The notes: generated by a model from the sequence alone, not told the origin. A DNA stretch of 64,000 nucleotides from Nitrosovibrio tenuis (GCF_900109785.1 NZ_FOBH01000002.1:372001-436000); one strand, 5' to 3'. Positions 36,793 to 46,632 are shown, counted from the stretch's first letter. Program-made: numbers and translations.

Positions 36793-37533
36793 TCACATAA
36801 CGTACCCCTTTAGCCGCCCGGTAATCAGCCGCGGGTTTTCTCCTTTCGCAATCCCTACCAATCCGTCCACCAGCATTTCGCGCATCAGTACCTGGCGGGA
36901 AATCAGAGTCTTCAATTTGTTCGCAATCGGCAGAAATGCCAGATTGGCTAATCCCACCCCATAAATGGTCGCCACGAATGCCACCGCAATTCCCGCGCCC
37001 AGACGCGTCGGGTCGGCGAGATTCTCCATCACCTGGATAAGTCCCATTACGGCTCCCAAAATGCCAATGGTCGGCGCATATCCGCCCGCTGCTTCCCACA
37101 CCCGGGCGCCCTGGCGATGCATGTCATCGAACGTCTCGATTTCCACTTCCAGTACCTGCCGCAATACCGGCGGCTCGATACCGTCCACCACCAGCTGCAG
37201 GCCTTTTCTTATGAAAGGGTCATCGATTCCTTCGATATGCGTATCAAGCGCCAGCAATCCTTCTTTTCGCGAAATGGCACTCCAGACGGAGATATGTTCC
37301 ACCAGTCCCGCGGCATCGAGCAATGGCGGAACAAAAATCCAGCGACTCATTTTCATGCCGAGCACAAACTGCCGTAGTGGACTTTGCAATAGTACGGCGC
37401 CCAGCGTGCCACCCAGGACAATGGCTAAAGATGTAAACTGGACAAGTGAACCAGGATGTCCGCCATCCAGCGCCTGCCCGCCGAATACGGCGACTAAAGC
37501 AATAATGATTCCGATTATGCTATTGAAGTCCAT
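36793..37533 (-). CDS. motC: Second flagellar stator A subunit (MotC/PomA family)
   Basis: 246 aa with four transmembrane helices (about residues 5-22, 32-50, 145-168 and 178-198). Motifs include 'GIIIALVAVFGGQALDGGHP' and 'GGYAPTIGILGAVMGLIQVM' (TM3), 'GAGIAVAFVATIYGVGLANL' (TM4), and the cytoplasmic loop between helices 2 and 3 that contacts FliG. It is shorter than the MotA at 45371-46231 and closer to the MotC/PomA group. It overlaps the fliA end by 19 bp, so it is coupled to sigma-28. Confidence 0.93.
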   Translation of the reverse strand: MDFNSIIGIIIALVAVFGGQALDGGHPGSLVQFTSLAIVLGGTLGAVLLQSPLRQFVLGMKMSRWIFVPPLLDAAGLVEHISVWSAISRKEGLLALDTHIEGIDDPFIRKGLQLVVDGIEPPVLRQVLEVEIETFDDMHRQGARVWEAAGGYAPTIGILGAVMGLIQVMENLADPTRLGAGIAVAFVATIYGVGLANLAFLPIANKLKTLISRQVLMREMLVDGLVGIAKGENPRLITGRLKGYVM

Positions 37534-38243
37534 GCGCCTTCCTTGAGTCTGGCGCGGAGCCGCGCAATAGCCTGGCTATGTATCTGGCATACTCTCGATT
37601 CAGATACTCCCAGAATCGCTCCAATTTCCTTGAAATTCAGCTCTTGCTCATAGTACAGCCCCATCAGTGTTTTCTCCCGCTCGGGAAGAGCATCAATTGC
37701 GCCGATTAACGTTTGCCGAAGATTGCCATCCAGCAGATCTGTCAGTGGATCGGAGCGGCTATCGGCGCAGTTGCGTTCCAGGAAGTCGTCGTCTTCACTG
37801 TCACCGAAATCTTCATAGTTGAGAAGCTGAGTGCCGCGTGCATCGAACAGCATTTCGTGATAGATATCGATTGATACTTTGAGTTCGCCCGCTATCTCGA
37901 GCTCCGACGGTGAGCGGCCCAGGCGCTGCTGCAATGCGTTAACCGCCGCTTCAATTTGACGCATATTTTTGCGCGCGCCACGCGGCAGCCAATCCATCTG
38001 GCGAAGCTCATCCAGCATTGCGCCGCGGATGCGCTGCTGTGCGTAGGTCGCAAACTGGGCCCCCGGCATTTCCTCATAGCGGTCCAGGGCCTCCATCAAA
38101 CCGATCATGCCTACCTGTATCAGGTCATCGGCCTCCACGCTGACCGGCAGCCTGGCTACCATGTGGTAGGCAATCCGCTTGACAAGCGGAGAGAACCTGG
38201 TGAGATGCTGTTGTTTATCGATAATTCCGGTTGAGGTATACAT
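37515..38243 (-). CDS. fliA: Flagellar sigma factor FliA (sigma-28)
   Basis: 242 aa. Region 2 ('SPLVKRIAYHMVARLPVSVE', 'DDLIQVGMIGLMEALDRYEE', 'GAQFATYAQQRIRGAMLDEL'), region 3 ('RSPSELEIAGELKVSIDIYH') and region 4 ('LPEREKTLMGLYYEQELNFK', 'EIGAILGVSESRVCQIHSQA') are all intact. It directs transcription of flagellins, flgKL, flgMN and motAB, whose boxes are in this window. It lies 4 bp after flhG and overlaps motC. Confidence 0.98.
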   Translation of the reverse strand: MYTSTGIIDKQQHLTRFSPLVKRIAYHMVARLPVSVEADDLIQVGMIGLMEALDRYEEMPGAQFATYAQQRIRGAMLDELRQMDWLPRGARKNMRQIEAAVNALQQRLGRSPSELEIAGELKVSIDIYHEMLFDARGTQLLNYEDFGDSEDDDFLERNCADSRSDPLTDLLDGNLRQTLIGAIDALPEREKTLMGLYYEQELNFKEIGAILGVSESRVCQIHSQAIARLRARLKEGAWTSIA

Positions 38244-38247
38244 TAGT

Positions 38248-39156
38248 TCACCATGAACCCGCGGTCATTGCACTGGCGCGGCTGCTTTGATTGCCTTGAT
38301 TGCTTTGCAACAAACACTGTATAAAACGTTCGAGTCTCGGGCTTTCGCCCTCCTGGCACGGCCAGTTGGTTAGCGATTCCGCTGCGCAACGAAAAGCGGC
38401 CGCTGAGGCAGCGACCGGAAATGCCTCTGCCACTGCACGGCCCAGGCAGAGTTTGTCGTCCGACGGGATGGCCCCCATGAAATCAAGCGAGACATCCAGA
38501 TATTGCATGGCGGCGCTGGCCATATTGTCAAAGATGATCTGTGCTTCGGCCTTGATACCGGTCTTATTGACCAGTATGTGGAAGCGCTGCTTTCCTTGAT
38601 GCTGGCTATTGATATGCTTGATCAATGCATAGGCTGAGGTAATCGAGTTCGGCTCGGGTGAAACAACGATCAGGAGTTCATGTCCGGTAAAGTTGAGTGG
38701 AAGCAATCTGCTGGATCGGCGCGGGGCGGCGTCGATCAATACCACATCCATCGGTTGCGCAAGACGTGCAAAACAGCCGATCAAGTGCGCCCGGTCCCCT
38801 GCGCTGAGTTTATCGAGCACACGCATACCGCGCCCCGCCGGCAGGATGTGAAGACCTTCGCCGCGCGAAATGATGACCTGGTCAAGTGTTTTATCCCGGC
38901 GGATGACATCTAGCAAATCTCGATGGGCACTGATGCCCAGCGTGGCAGATAAATTGTTGGCGCCCACATTCTCGTCTATTACCAGCACGTTTTTGCCGTT
39001 CCGCGTTAGAAAAGCCGCGAGATTGATCACCGTGGTCGTCTTGCCAGTGCCCGCGTTGCCGGAAGTGATCGTGACGATGCGTACAAAGTCCTGCACCAGT
39101 AAACGGCGCAGGCCCTCCGCCTGATCATGGATGGGATCAGTCAAGGCGAGCTCCAC
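38248..39156 (-). CDS. flhG: Flagellar number regulator FlhG (MinD-like ATPase, FleN/YlxH)
   Basis: 302 aa. The deviant Walker A 'TSGNAGTGKTTTVINLAAFL' and the MinD-type switch motifs ('VLVIDENVGANNLSATLGI', 'DVVLIDAAPR') identify a ParA/MinD ATPase. The N-terminal 'QAEGLRRLL' segment is the FlhF-activating peptide (typically DQAxxLR). The C-terminal ~60 residues are amphipathic. It controls the number of flagella together with FlhF. It overlaps flhF by 20 bp. Confidence 0.95.
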   Translation of the reverse strand: MELALTDPIHDQAEGLRRLLVQDFVRIVTITSGNAGTGKTTTVINLAAFLTRNGKNVLVIDENVGANNLSATLGISAHRDLLDVIRRDKTLDQVIISRGEGLHILPAGRGMRVLDKLSAGDRAHLIGCFARLAQPMDVVLIDAAPRRSSRLLPLNFTGHELLIVVSPEPNSITSAYALIKHINSQHQGKQRFHILVNKTGIKAEAQIIFDNMASAAMQYLDVSLDFMGAIPSDDKLCLGRAVAEAFPVAASAAAFRCAAESLTNWPCQEGESPRLERFIQCLLQSNQGNQSSRASAMTAGSW

Positions 39157-40849
39157 TGATTTTCAGATGGGACTTCTTGCCTTCGCTGCGCGTCATAACC
39201 AGAGGGAACGCACCCTCTGGTGCCGCATGGAGAGGGGGGGTCAAGCTGTCCAACGCACCGTTCACCAAGTGCCTGGGATCAGCCAATTCAAGATCCTCAG
39301 GTACGCGCTGGCCCCGGGAGACATAATAGAGCGGCAACTGATGACGGATTGCAGCATCGAGCGCACAGCCGCTAACGACGGCTTCGTCCAGCTTGGTGAT
39401 GATAGCGCCCGTCAGGCCGTCGCCGCGATAGGCCTCCGCCACCTCATCCAGGGTATGCAAATTCGATGAAGCATTGAGCAGCAGCAAGCGCTTGACCTTG
39501 GTGCCACAGCCTGCGAACATCGCCACCTGCTCGGCTACCATCTGGTCTCGCTGGCCTACGCCGACTGTATCAATCAACACCATATGCTTGCCCCGAAGCT
39601 CAACCAGAGCAAGGGCCAGGTCCTGCGCATCCTTGACAGCGTGGACGGTGACGCCGAGAATCTTGCCGTAAATTCGCAATTGCTCATGGCCGCCGATACG
39701 GTAGCCGTCGGTCGTCAGTAAAGCCAGCTTATCCGCGCCGTGGCGGATTACGCAACGCGCCGCAAGCTTGGCGGTGGTCGTCGTCTTACCAACCCCTGTT
39801 GGGCCCACAAGCGCATAAATGCCCCCCTTTTTCAGAATTTCGTCCTCATCACCGATGGTCTTGAGATTTCGCGTCAACGAACTTCTTATATGTTTCATCG
39901 AACCTTCCTGATCGTTCCGAATGTCCGCATGATCTGCCAATTTGTCCAGCAAACCGTGGGCCAAGGGAGCGCTGAAACCCGACGTCAGCAGTTTGTGCAG
40001 CAAATATTCCCGAGTCGAACCGCTGTGCTCCCGCCCCTTCCAGTTCAGCGAGGCAAATTGTTGTTCCAGCGTGCTGCGCATCGAGTTGATCTCCCTGAGC
40101 ACGCTCGCAGCCACCTCGTCGGCCAATTGGCGCGTATCGATTGCGGATATCTGCCTCGATTTTCTTTTGCCGTCCGTTTTAACGTCTGGAGCTATTTCAG
40201 CCGCAGCCCTGCGAGAATTACGCTGCCTTTTAACAGGAATCGCGGCTTCGAGCGCCTCATCGCTCGCCAAACGGTTTGCTATAGGTCCCTCCGCTTTAGC
40301 TCCCCCTGGTGAGCGCCCCACCGAACGCCGTTTTTTTGTGACAGGTTTCGTCACCTGCCCCACCTGAATTTGACTGATCTCTTCCCGTTTTTTTACGACA
40401 TCACGAACTGCAACACCGCTTGTCCAACTCAAACCGCTTTCCCGATTCACCCCCCGCTCTTGCGCCTCGGTTTGTAGGGACAAAACATCGCGGCCCCAGC
40501 CTTTTCCCGTTATGCCTGCCTCCCTGATGCGGTTCAGAATATCTTTCCGGCCGGCGAGAGAAGGATCTTGTGCCTCGAACACAGGTTTGGATGCATTCGC
40601 TCCCACTTCTTTATCCGAAACGGCCCTGCGCGAAAGGGATACATGTACGCCTTCGGAGTTTTCAGCGTCAGGCTCTTCGGCAGTCTGAACCGGTATCAGC
40701 GCCGTAATATCGTCCTGGCGTAGAGCCAGTATCTCGATGCCCCCTTCCAGCGGGCGATTGGACAGGATAACCCCTTCAGGTCCGAGCGCATCGCGGACCT
40801 TCCGCAATGCTTCGCTCGTCGTTTTCGCGAAAAACCGCTTGATGCTCAT
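39137..40849 (-). CDS. flhF: Flagellar placement SRP-type GTPase FlhF
   Basis: 570 aa. The N-terminal B domain 'SIKRFFAKTTSEALRKVRDA' is followed by a long basic, Ser/Arg-rich, poorly conserved middle (about residues 60-250). Then come the N and G domains with Walker A 'GPTGVGKTTTTAKLAARCVI', 'LLTTDGYRIGGHEQLRIYGK', 'LIDTVGVGQRD' and 'IITKLDEAVVSGCALD'. FlhF marks the cell pole for flagellar assembly. It overlaps flhA and flhG. Confidence 0.96.
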   Translation of the reverse strand: MSIKRFFAKTTSEALRKVRDALGPEGVILSNRPLEGGIEILALRQDDITALIPVQTAEEPDAENSEGVHVSLSRRAVSDKEVGANASKPVFEAQDPSLAGRKDILNRIREAGITGKGWGRDVLSLQTEAQERGVNRESGLSWTSGVAVRDVVKKREEISQIQVGQVTKPVTKKRRSVGRSPGGAKAEGPIANRLASDEALEAAIPVKRQRNSRRAAAEIAPDVKTDGKRKSRQISAIDTRQLADEVAASVLREINSMRSTLEQQFASLNWKGREHSGSTREYLLHKLLTSGFSAPLAHGLLDKLADHADIRNDQEGSMKHIRSSLTRNLKTIGDEDEILKKGGIYALVGPTGVGKTTTTAKLAARCVIRHGADKLALLTTDGYRIGGHEQLRIYGKILGVTVHAVKDAQDLALALVELRGKHMVLIDTVGVGQRDQMVAEQVAMFAGCGTKVKRLLLLNASSNLHTLDEVAEAYRGDGLTGAIITKLDEAVVSGCALDAAIRHQLPLYYVSRGQRVPEDLELADPRHLVNGALDSLTPPLHAAPEGAFPLVMTRSEGKKSHLKISGARLD

Positions 40850-42933
40850 GCTCTGGCTCCAAGGATAGAAGTAACTTTAATATTGCTGGAATCAGGTATT
40901 TCGGCATGCGACAGTATCTTGAGCTGTGGCAACGCGCGTCGCAGGAAGCGCGCCAGTAACGTCCGCAAGGAGGCAGGCACCAGCAAGACGGGCACCAAAC
41001 CCACCTGCTCCTGCCGCTTGCTGGCACCCGAAGCTTCGCGCAGAAGGGTTTCGGCCAATCCTGGCTCGATACCGGTCCCGTTCGGATTACCCTGCAAAGC
41101 GTGCGTCAATAATTTTTCCAGCCCGGAATCCAGGGCCATTACCTGCAATTCACCAGCCTGCGGCCAGATTTGCTGGACAATCGCGCGGCTCAGGGCGATT
41201 CTTACCAGGGCAGTCAGCTCATGCGGGTCCTGTACCCGGGGGGCATGCTCGGCCAGGGCATCAACGATAGTGCGCATGTCGCGGATATGCACGTTCTCTT
41301 CGAGTAGATTCTGCAAGACCTTTTGCAGAGTGGAGAGTGATAGCAGCTTGGGAGTCAGGTCTTCCACCAGCTTGGGAGATTCTTTCGCCATGCGGTCGAG
41401 CAATTGCTGGACTTCCGTGCGGCCAAGCAATTCTGCCGCATGGCTATGCACGAGATGATTCAAGTGGGTCGCGACGACGGTGCCGGCATCAACTACGGTA
41501 TAACCCGACATTTGTGCCTGTTCGCGTTGGCTGGGCTCGATCCAGACCGCCGGCAGCCCGAACGCGGGATCGTTCGTTACGGCGCCAGGCAAAGTGCCTG
41601 AAACGTTACCAGGATTTATGGCAAGGTAATAGCCCACGCTGACCTCGCCACTGCCAATTGCGACGCCTTTGAGAGTGATGCGATAACCATTGGGCCTCAG
41701 GTCGAGGTTGTCACGAATATGTACCGTCGGCGGAAGATACCCGACTTCCTGGGCGAACTTCTTGCGCACACCTTTGATGCGGCGCAACAGTTCCCCATCC
41801 TGCGCTTTGTCTACAAGCGGGATCAGCCGGTACCCCACTTCGAGCCCGAGGACATCTACGGGAATGACATCGTCCCAGCTTGCGTCCTGTACCTCCGGCT
41901 GCACGGCTGGCGCGGCTGGAGGTTTCGTTGCAGACTGCCTCTGGCGGCGGATTATTAAATAGGCGCCCCCGCCCAATGCCCCAGCCAATAACAGAAAAGC
42001 GATGTGCGGCATGCCGGGTATGAGCCCCATGAAGCCGACAATTGCAGCGGTCAGAATCAATACCTGCGGTCTCGAAAGCAGTTGGCCGGCCAGTTGGGCG
42101 CTGATATCCTCATCGGTTCCAACGCGGCTAACCACCAGTCCAGCAGCGGTAGAGATGATAAGGGCCGGAATTTGCGCAACGAGGCCGTCGCCGATGGCGA
42201 GCAATGTGTAGTTCCGGGCAGCGGTGGCAAAGTCCAGATCGTGTTGAAGCACGCCTATGATCAAGCCGCCGATCACATTGATAAAAAGAATAAGAATTCC
42301 TGCTATTGCGTCGCCTCGCACAAACTTGCTGGCGCCGTCCATCGAACCGTAGAACTCCGCTTCCTGGGCGATGGTGGCACGCCGCTTGCCTGCCTCTTCT
42401 TCCCCGATGAGGCCGGCATTGAGATCGGCGTCTATCGCCATTTGCTTGCCCGGCATGGCGTCAAGGGTAAAACGCGCCGAAACTTCCGCAATGCGGCCCG
42501 CACCCTTCGTAATGACGATGAAATTGATCACTACCAGGATGATGAATACGACAATGCCCACCGTGTAGTCGCCGCCTACCAAATAATGGCCAAACGCTTC
42601 TATAACCTTACCCGCCGCGTCCGGCCCGTTATGGCCTTCCATCAGCACGATGCGGGTGGAAGCCACATTGAGCGACAACCGCAATAACGTCGAGAGCAAC
42701 AGAACGGTGGGAAACACCGCAAAATCCAATGGCTTGTGCGTTTGAATACTGACCAGCAGCACCATGATCGCAAGGGCGATGTTGAACGTGAACATGATAT
42801 CCAGCAGGAATGCCGGAAGGGGCAGCACCATCATGCCGAGAATCATGAATATCAATAAGGGACTGGCGAGGCTGCTCGCCTTTATGTCTTTCAGTGCTGC
42901 GAATATGTCTGTCAGTCTGGCGATCGAGTTCAT
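40846..42933 (-). CDS. flhA: Flagellar export gate protein FlhA
   Basis: 695 aa. Eight N-terminal transmembrane helices (to about residue 330) include 'FVRGDAIAGILILFINVIGG' and the FHIPEP-family motif 'VSARFTLDAMPGKQMAIDAD'. The large cytoplasmic domain receives chaperone-substrate complexes ('VDAGTVVATHLNHLVHSHAA', 'LVPVLLVPASLRTLLARFLR'). It is full length, overlaps flhF by 4 bp and lies 29 bp after flhB. Confidence 0.98.
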   Translation of the reverse strand: MNSIARLTDIFAALKDIKASSLASPLLIFMILGMMVLPLPAFLLDIMFTFNIALAIMVLLVSIQTHKPLDFAVFPTVLLLSTLLRLSLNVASTRIVLMEGHNGPDAAGKVIEAFGHYLVGGDYTVGIVVFIILVVINFIVITKGAGRIAEVSARFTLDAMPGKQMAIDADLNAGLIGEEEAGKRRATIAQEAEFYGSMDGASKFVRGDAIAGILILFINVIGGLIIGVLQHDLDFATAARNYTLLAIGDGLVAQIPALIISTAAGLVVSRVGTDEDISAQLAGQLLSRPQVLILTAAIVGFMGLIPGMPHIAFLLLAGALGGGAYLIIRRQRQSATKPPAAPAVQPEVQDASWDDVIPVDVLGLEVGYRLIPLVDKAQDGELLRRIKGVRKKFAQEVGYLPPTVHIRDNLDLRPNGYRITLKGVAIGSGEVSVGYYLAINPGNVSGTLPGAVTNDPAFGLPAVWIEPSQREQAQMSGYTVVDAGTVVATHLNHLVHSHAAELLGRTEVQQLLDRMAKESPKLVEDLTPKLLSLSTLQKVLQNLLEENVHIRDMRTIVDALAEHAPRVQDPHELTALVRIALSRAIVQQIWPQAGELQVMALDSGLEKLLTHALQGNPNGTGIEPGLAETLLREASGASKRQEQVGLVPVLLVPASLRTLLARFLRRALPQLKILSHAEIPDSSNIKVTSILGARA

Positions 42934-42962
42934 GGATTATTGGCTTTTTCAAATACCGGGCA

Positions 42963-44129
42963 CTACAGCCCGGGATCCAGTTCAGCGGGGACTGGCAAAT
43001 CATCCGGGAACTGCGGGGCTTTCCCCGCATACTCTCCGGACTCACTGGATTTACGGTAGCGGCGCAGCTGATAGACGTAAGCCAGCACCTCCGCTACGGC
43101 GTTATAAAGTTTCTGAGGAACCTCATCCCCCAGCTCGGTATGGTGATAAAGAGCGCGTGCTAGCGGCGGCGCTTCCAGCAGCGGGACCTGATGCTCGCGG
43201 CCCGCTTCCCGAATTTTTAGGGCCAGGATATGCGCCCCTTTCGCAACTACGCGCGGCGCACGCATCTTGCCATCTTCGTACTTGAGCGCAACGGAGTAGT
43301 GCGTTGGGTTGGTGACGATCACATCCGCCGTGGGAATTTCGGACATCATCCGTTTTCTCGCCATGGCCCGCTGCTGGGCACGAATACGGGCCTTGACATG
43401 CGGATCACCCTCGGTTTCCTTGTTTTCCTGCCGCACTTCTTCCTTGGTCATCTTGAGCTTGCGATGGTGATCCCAGAGCCTGAACGGCACGTCTACCGCG
43501 GCGACCAGCGCCAGGGCTCCCGCTATCGCAAGGAAACTTATGATGACCAACTCGGCCATGTGAGCAGCGCTGGCTACGAACGGTGCGTCAATAAGAGAGA
43601 GCGCGGCCTCTTTATGGCGCCATATTGTCCAGGCGCCGATCGCACCGATAAGCGCGGCCTTGAGGAGCGCCTTGATCAGTTCAACCAGGCCATGGAGTGA
43701 AAATATGCGGGCAAGGCCTTTGAGCGGATTGATCCGGTTGAAATCGGGAGTGACTGACTTCCAGCTAAAAAGCCAGCCGGAAAGCAGCATTGGTGCAATG
43801 AGGGCTGTCACAAACATCAAAAACAGGTAGGGAGCCAACGCCACCAGCGCGTGCAGGGATTGATCGAGCAACCGCTCTCCAAGCACCCCGGAATCGAAGC
43901 CGACCGTACGAGGCAGCTTCATGCCCTCTCTCATTAATTCGGAGAGTTGTGCGGCGAGATGGCCGCCCAACAGCCACAGGCCGCCACCCGCAGTGATCAG
44001 GACGGCAAAGGTGGAGAGCTCCGGTGAACGTGGCACTTGTCCGTCCTCCCGCGACTTTTCCAGCCGCTTGGGCGACGCAGGCTCCGTTCGTTCCATATCG
44101 CTCTCTTCACTCACCGTCTGTTCCCTCAA
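42963..44129 (-). CDS. flhB: Flagellar export switch protein FlhB
   Basis: 388 aa. Four transmembrane helices lie within residues 30-215. A charged linker ('KMTKEEVRQENKETEGDPHV') leads to the autocleavage site NPTH in 'ADVIVTNPTHYSVALKYEDG' near residue 270, then the C-domain 'REHQVPLLEAPPLARALYHH' and 'LYNAVAEVLAYVYQLRRY'. It switches export specificity together with FliK. It is first of the flhB-flhA-flhF-flhG-fliA-motC-motD run. The 293 bp upstream carry the probable early promoter; no exact box was recognised. A paralogue of its C-domain is at 9770-10057. Confidence 0.97.
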   Translation of the reverse strand: MREQTVSEESDMERTEPASPKRLEKSREDGQVPRSPELSTFAVLITAGGGLWLLGGHLAAQLSELMREGMKLPRTVGFDSGVLGERLLDQSLHALVALAPYLFLMFVTALIAPMLLSGWLFSWKSVTPDFNRINPLKGLARIFSLHGLVELIKALLKAALIGAIGAWTIWRHKEAALSLIDAPFVASAAHMAELVIISFLAIAGALALVAAVDVPFRLWDHHRKLKMTKEEVRQENKETEGDPHVKARIRAQQRAMARKRMMSEIPTADVIVTNPTHYSVALKYEDGKMRAPRVVAKGAHILALKIREAGREHQVPLLEAPPLARALYHHTELGDEVPQKLYNAVAEVLAYVYQLRRYRKSSESGEYAGKAPQFPDDLPVPAELDPGL

Positions 44130-44422
44130 ATACGCTCATGCTGCCCCATTAATACATGGGTTTGCGGCATTATCGAACGATTGAGAAATACGCTATCGGA
44201 GGAAAAGGATGAAATTCGTCCCGCAATTCGGCTTTAGGACGAGATTATTGATGGTGCTGAGGAAGTAACGATCGAAGCAATCGGGACGCCAAATGGCATT
44301 AGCGGCTTACGATGGCGTCTTACGATATCTCATTTTCATAGTCAGGAGTATGCCAGGCTGGTGACTTCCAGCACTTATGGGTAAGGTACTTATGGGTAGG
44401 ATACTTCCACAGTGGCAATGCC

Positions 44423-45364
44423 TTAGCTGGCGTCAGAGGGTCGAGGGGCCTGCAGATCGACTATCGTATTGGCCTTGATCTGCTTTGTCTGGCCGTCTTC
44501 CTTGCTTAACGCCTCCTCAGCCTTTTTGCTCATCACGATGATACTGATGCGCCGGTTGATAGGATTGACGGGATCATCCTTGTCGAACAGCACGGCTGAA
44601 CTCAAGCCCACCACACGCATCATCTTCTGTTCATGCATCCCGCCTGAAATGAGTTCGCGACGCGAGGCATTCGCCCGGTCGGCGGATAACTCCCAATTGC
44701 TGTAGTTCTTCTCGCCGCTTGCATAAGGTGTTGCGTCGGTATGACCAGAGAGACTTATCTTGTTGGGCATTTCGTTCAGTACTCCACCGAGTTTTTGCAG
44801 AATATCCCTGGTATGGGGTTCCAGCTCGGCTTTTGCGAGACCGAACATCGGACGGTTCTTGTCATCGACGACCTGGATGCGCAAGCCTTCAGTGGTGATG
44901 TCCAGCAATAATTGCTTTGTGAATTGTCGCATGGTTGGATTGGACTCGATCAACCGTTCCAGTCTTTTCTTCAAATTCTCAAGCCTGAGCGTATCGAGAC
45001 GCTCCAGCTCAGCCTGTGCTTCCTTTAGGCTGAGGCGTTTTTTGGCGGCTTCGCTATTGTGCTCACCGACACGTCCATCGTGCCGCATGAGATCCCTGCC
45101 ACCGCCATTAATTATGCTAACGCCATCCTGGGCGCCGGAGCCGCCTCGCGGCAGCACCTGCAGCGGGGACTGGAAGTATTCGGCAATTCCTCGTAGCTCC
45201 GCCTTTGTGGAGGAGCCAAGCAACCACATGAGCAAAAAGAACGCCATCATGGCAGTGATGAAATCGGCATAGGCAATTTTCCATTGGCCGCCGTGGCTGC
45301 GTTGATGTTTCTTGAGTTTCTTTATAACGATGTGGCGATGTCCTTCAGCCATGACAATTCCCAT
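44423..45364 (-). CDS. motB: Flagellar stator protein MotB
   Basis: 313 aa (309 from the internal Met5, 'MAEGHRHIVIKK'). One transmembrane helix carries the proton-accepting Asp34 in 'IAYADFITAMMAFFLLMWLL'. The OmpA-like domain has 'LSGHTDATPYASGEKNYSNW' and 'NPINRRISIIVMSKKAEEAL'. It anchors the stator to peptidoglycan. The charged linker ('EAQAELERLDTLRLENLKKR') is normal for MotB. It lies 6 bp after motA. Confidence 0.97.
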   Translation of the reverse strand: MGIVMAEGHRHIVIKKLKKHQRSHGGQWKIAYADFITAMMAFFLLMWLLGSSTKAELRGIAEYFQSPLQVLPRGGSGAQDGVSIINGGGRDLMRHDGRVGEHNSEAAKKRLSLKEAQAELERLDTLRLENLKKRLERLIESNPTMRQFTKQLLLDITTEGLRIQVVDDKNRPMFGLAKAELEPHTRDILQKLGGVLNEMPNKISLSGHTDATPYASGEKNYSNWELSADRANASRRELISGGMHEQKMMRVVGLSSAVLFDKDDPVNPINRRISIIVMSKKAEEALSKEDGQTKQIKANTIVDLQAPRPSDAS

Positions 45365-45370
45365 TCCCGA

Positions 45371-46231
45371 TCATTTTTTCTTGGCCTGTCTCACATGTTC
45401 TTCCAATTCGGAGAAGCTGGGCCGCTCGGTCGAGTAGAGCACTTTGCGGCCGAACTCAACCGCCAGCGCCGGGGCATAGCCGTTAATACTCGCAAGCAGG
45501 GTTACCCGGATGCATTGCAGCATTTTGGTGGATTCGCCCAGCTTCTGCTCTAGCACTGCCGCGAAGGGGCCCACAAAACCATAGCCAAGAAGAATACCTA
45601 GAAAGGTGCCAACCAGAGCTTGTGCGACCAGTATGCCCAGCTCGGACGGAGGCAAACCAACGGATGCCATTGTGTGGATTACTCCCATTACCGCTGCGAC
45701 AATGCCAAACGCCGGCATGCTGTCGGCTAGTTTGCTGATGCAGTGCACGGGTATTTCCCCCTCCTGATTGTGCGTCTCGATTTCGTTGTCCATCAAGTTC
45801 TCGAGCTCGAACGCGTTAAGATTGCCGCCGACCATCAGGCGCAAGTAATCTGTCATGAACTCGATGACTTCACGATCAGCGAGAAGGTTAGGATACTGGG
45901 TAAAAATTGCGCTCTCCTCGGGGTTGTCCACATCCGTTTCGATTGACATCAACCCTTCTTTGCGTACTTTTGCGAGCAAACTGTAGAGCAAAGCCATGAG
46001 GTCCATATAAATGGCTTTGGTGTACTTGGGGGCCCGGAGCACTTTTGGCAATGCCTTGAATGTCGCCTTTTGCGCCTTTTGCGTATTGCCGAGCACGAAT
46101 GCGCCTGCCGCGGCGCCGCCGATTATCAAGAGTTCGAGCGGCTGATAAAGTGCGGCGATGTGACCGCCGCCAAGCGCGAACCCACCGAAGACTGACCCGA
46201 TAACGATGATAAGCCCGACTATGACTAACAT
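45371..46231 (-). CDS. motA: Flagellar stator protein MotA
   Basis: 286 aa, the MotA-type length. Four transmembrane helices; the signatures 'IVIGSVFGGFALGGGHIAAL' at the N-terminus, 'VHCISKLADSMPAFGIVAAV' with 'MGVIHTMASV' for TM3 and 'VAQALVGTFLGILLGYGFVG' for TM4 are clear. It conducts protons and meets FliG. A sigma-28 promoter lies about 140 bp upstream, making motAB a late operon separate from flhDC. Confidence 0.97.
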   Translation of the reverse strand: MLVIVGLIIVIGSVFGGFALGGGHIAALYQPLELLIIGGAAAGAFVLGNTQKAQKATFKALPKVLRAPKYTKAIYMDLMALLYSLLAKVRKEGLMSIETDVDNPEESAIFTQYPNLLADREVIEFMTDYLRLMVGGNLNAFELENLMDNEIETHNQEGEIPVHCISKLADSMPAFGIVAAVMGVIHTMASVGLPPSELGILVAQALVGTFLGILLGYGFVGPFAAVLEQKLGESTKMLQCIRVTLLASINGYAPALAVEFGRKVLYSTERPSFSELEEHVRQAKKK

Positions 46232-46373
46232 GGTGATCGATGCTACCTGATTTGAGCTGTTGTAAGGATTACGAGCCAGCGCCTGATCCGCGATTTATAT
46301 CTCGCGAGTATTACATTGAACCAATCAGGTGAGGACATCGGAGAAATGCAAATGTGATGAATTATTCACATTT

Positions 46374-46400
46374 GTAACGGCCGGGCTGTAGCAAACTTTA
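46374..46400 (-). promoter_or_regulatory. Sigma-28 (FliA) promoter of motAB
   Basis: Minus strand: TAAAGTTT, 11 bases, GCCGTTAC. The -35 is a perfect FliA match (TAAAGTTT) and the -10 matches GCCGATAA at 6 of 8. The spacing is right. The leader to motA is about 135 nt. Confidence 0.85.
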
Positions 46401-46632
46401 GAGAAAAAAATGGGGATAGAAAGATGAAGACCTAAATTATATTCGCCGACGCCTGGCTGCTTTCCCACAAGTGATGTTACTGCCCCGGCGGTCTTACCGT
46501 TTTAGGCGTAACAGTGCATGCAAACTCTGGTCAGAGCCTGCAGAAAAGAGTAGATATGAAATATGCTAGTAAACGAGGAAAAGCTTCCGGCCACCGTGGA
46601 GGTAAGGCAGCCGGGAGCAGGAGGGATCGATG

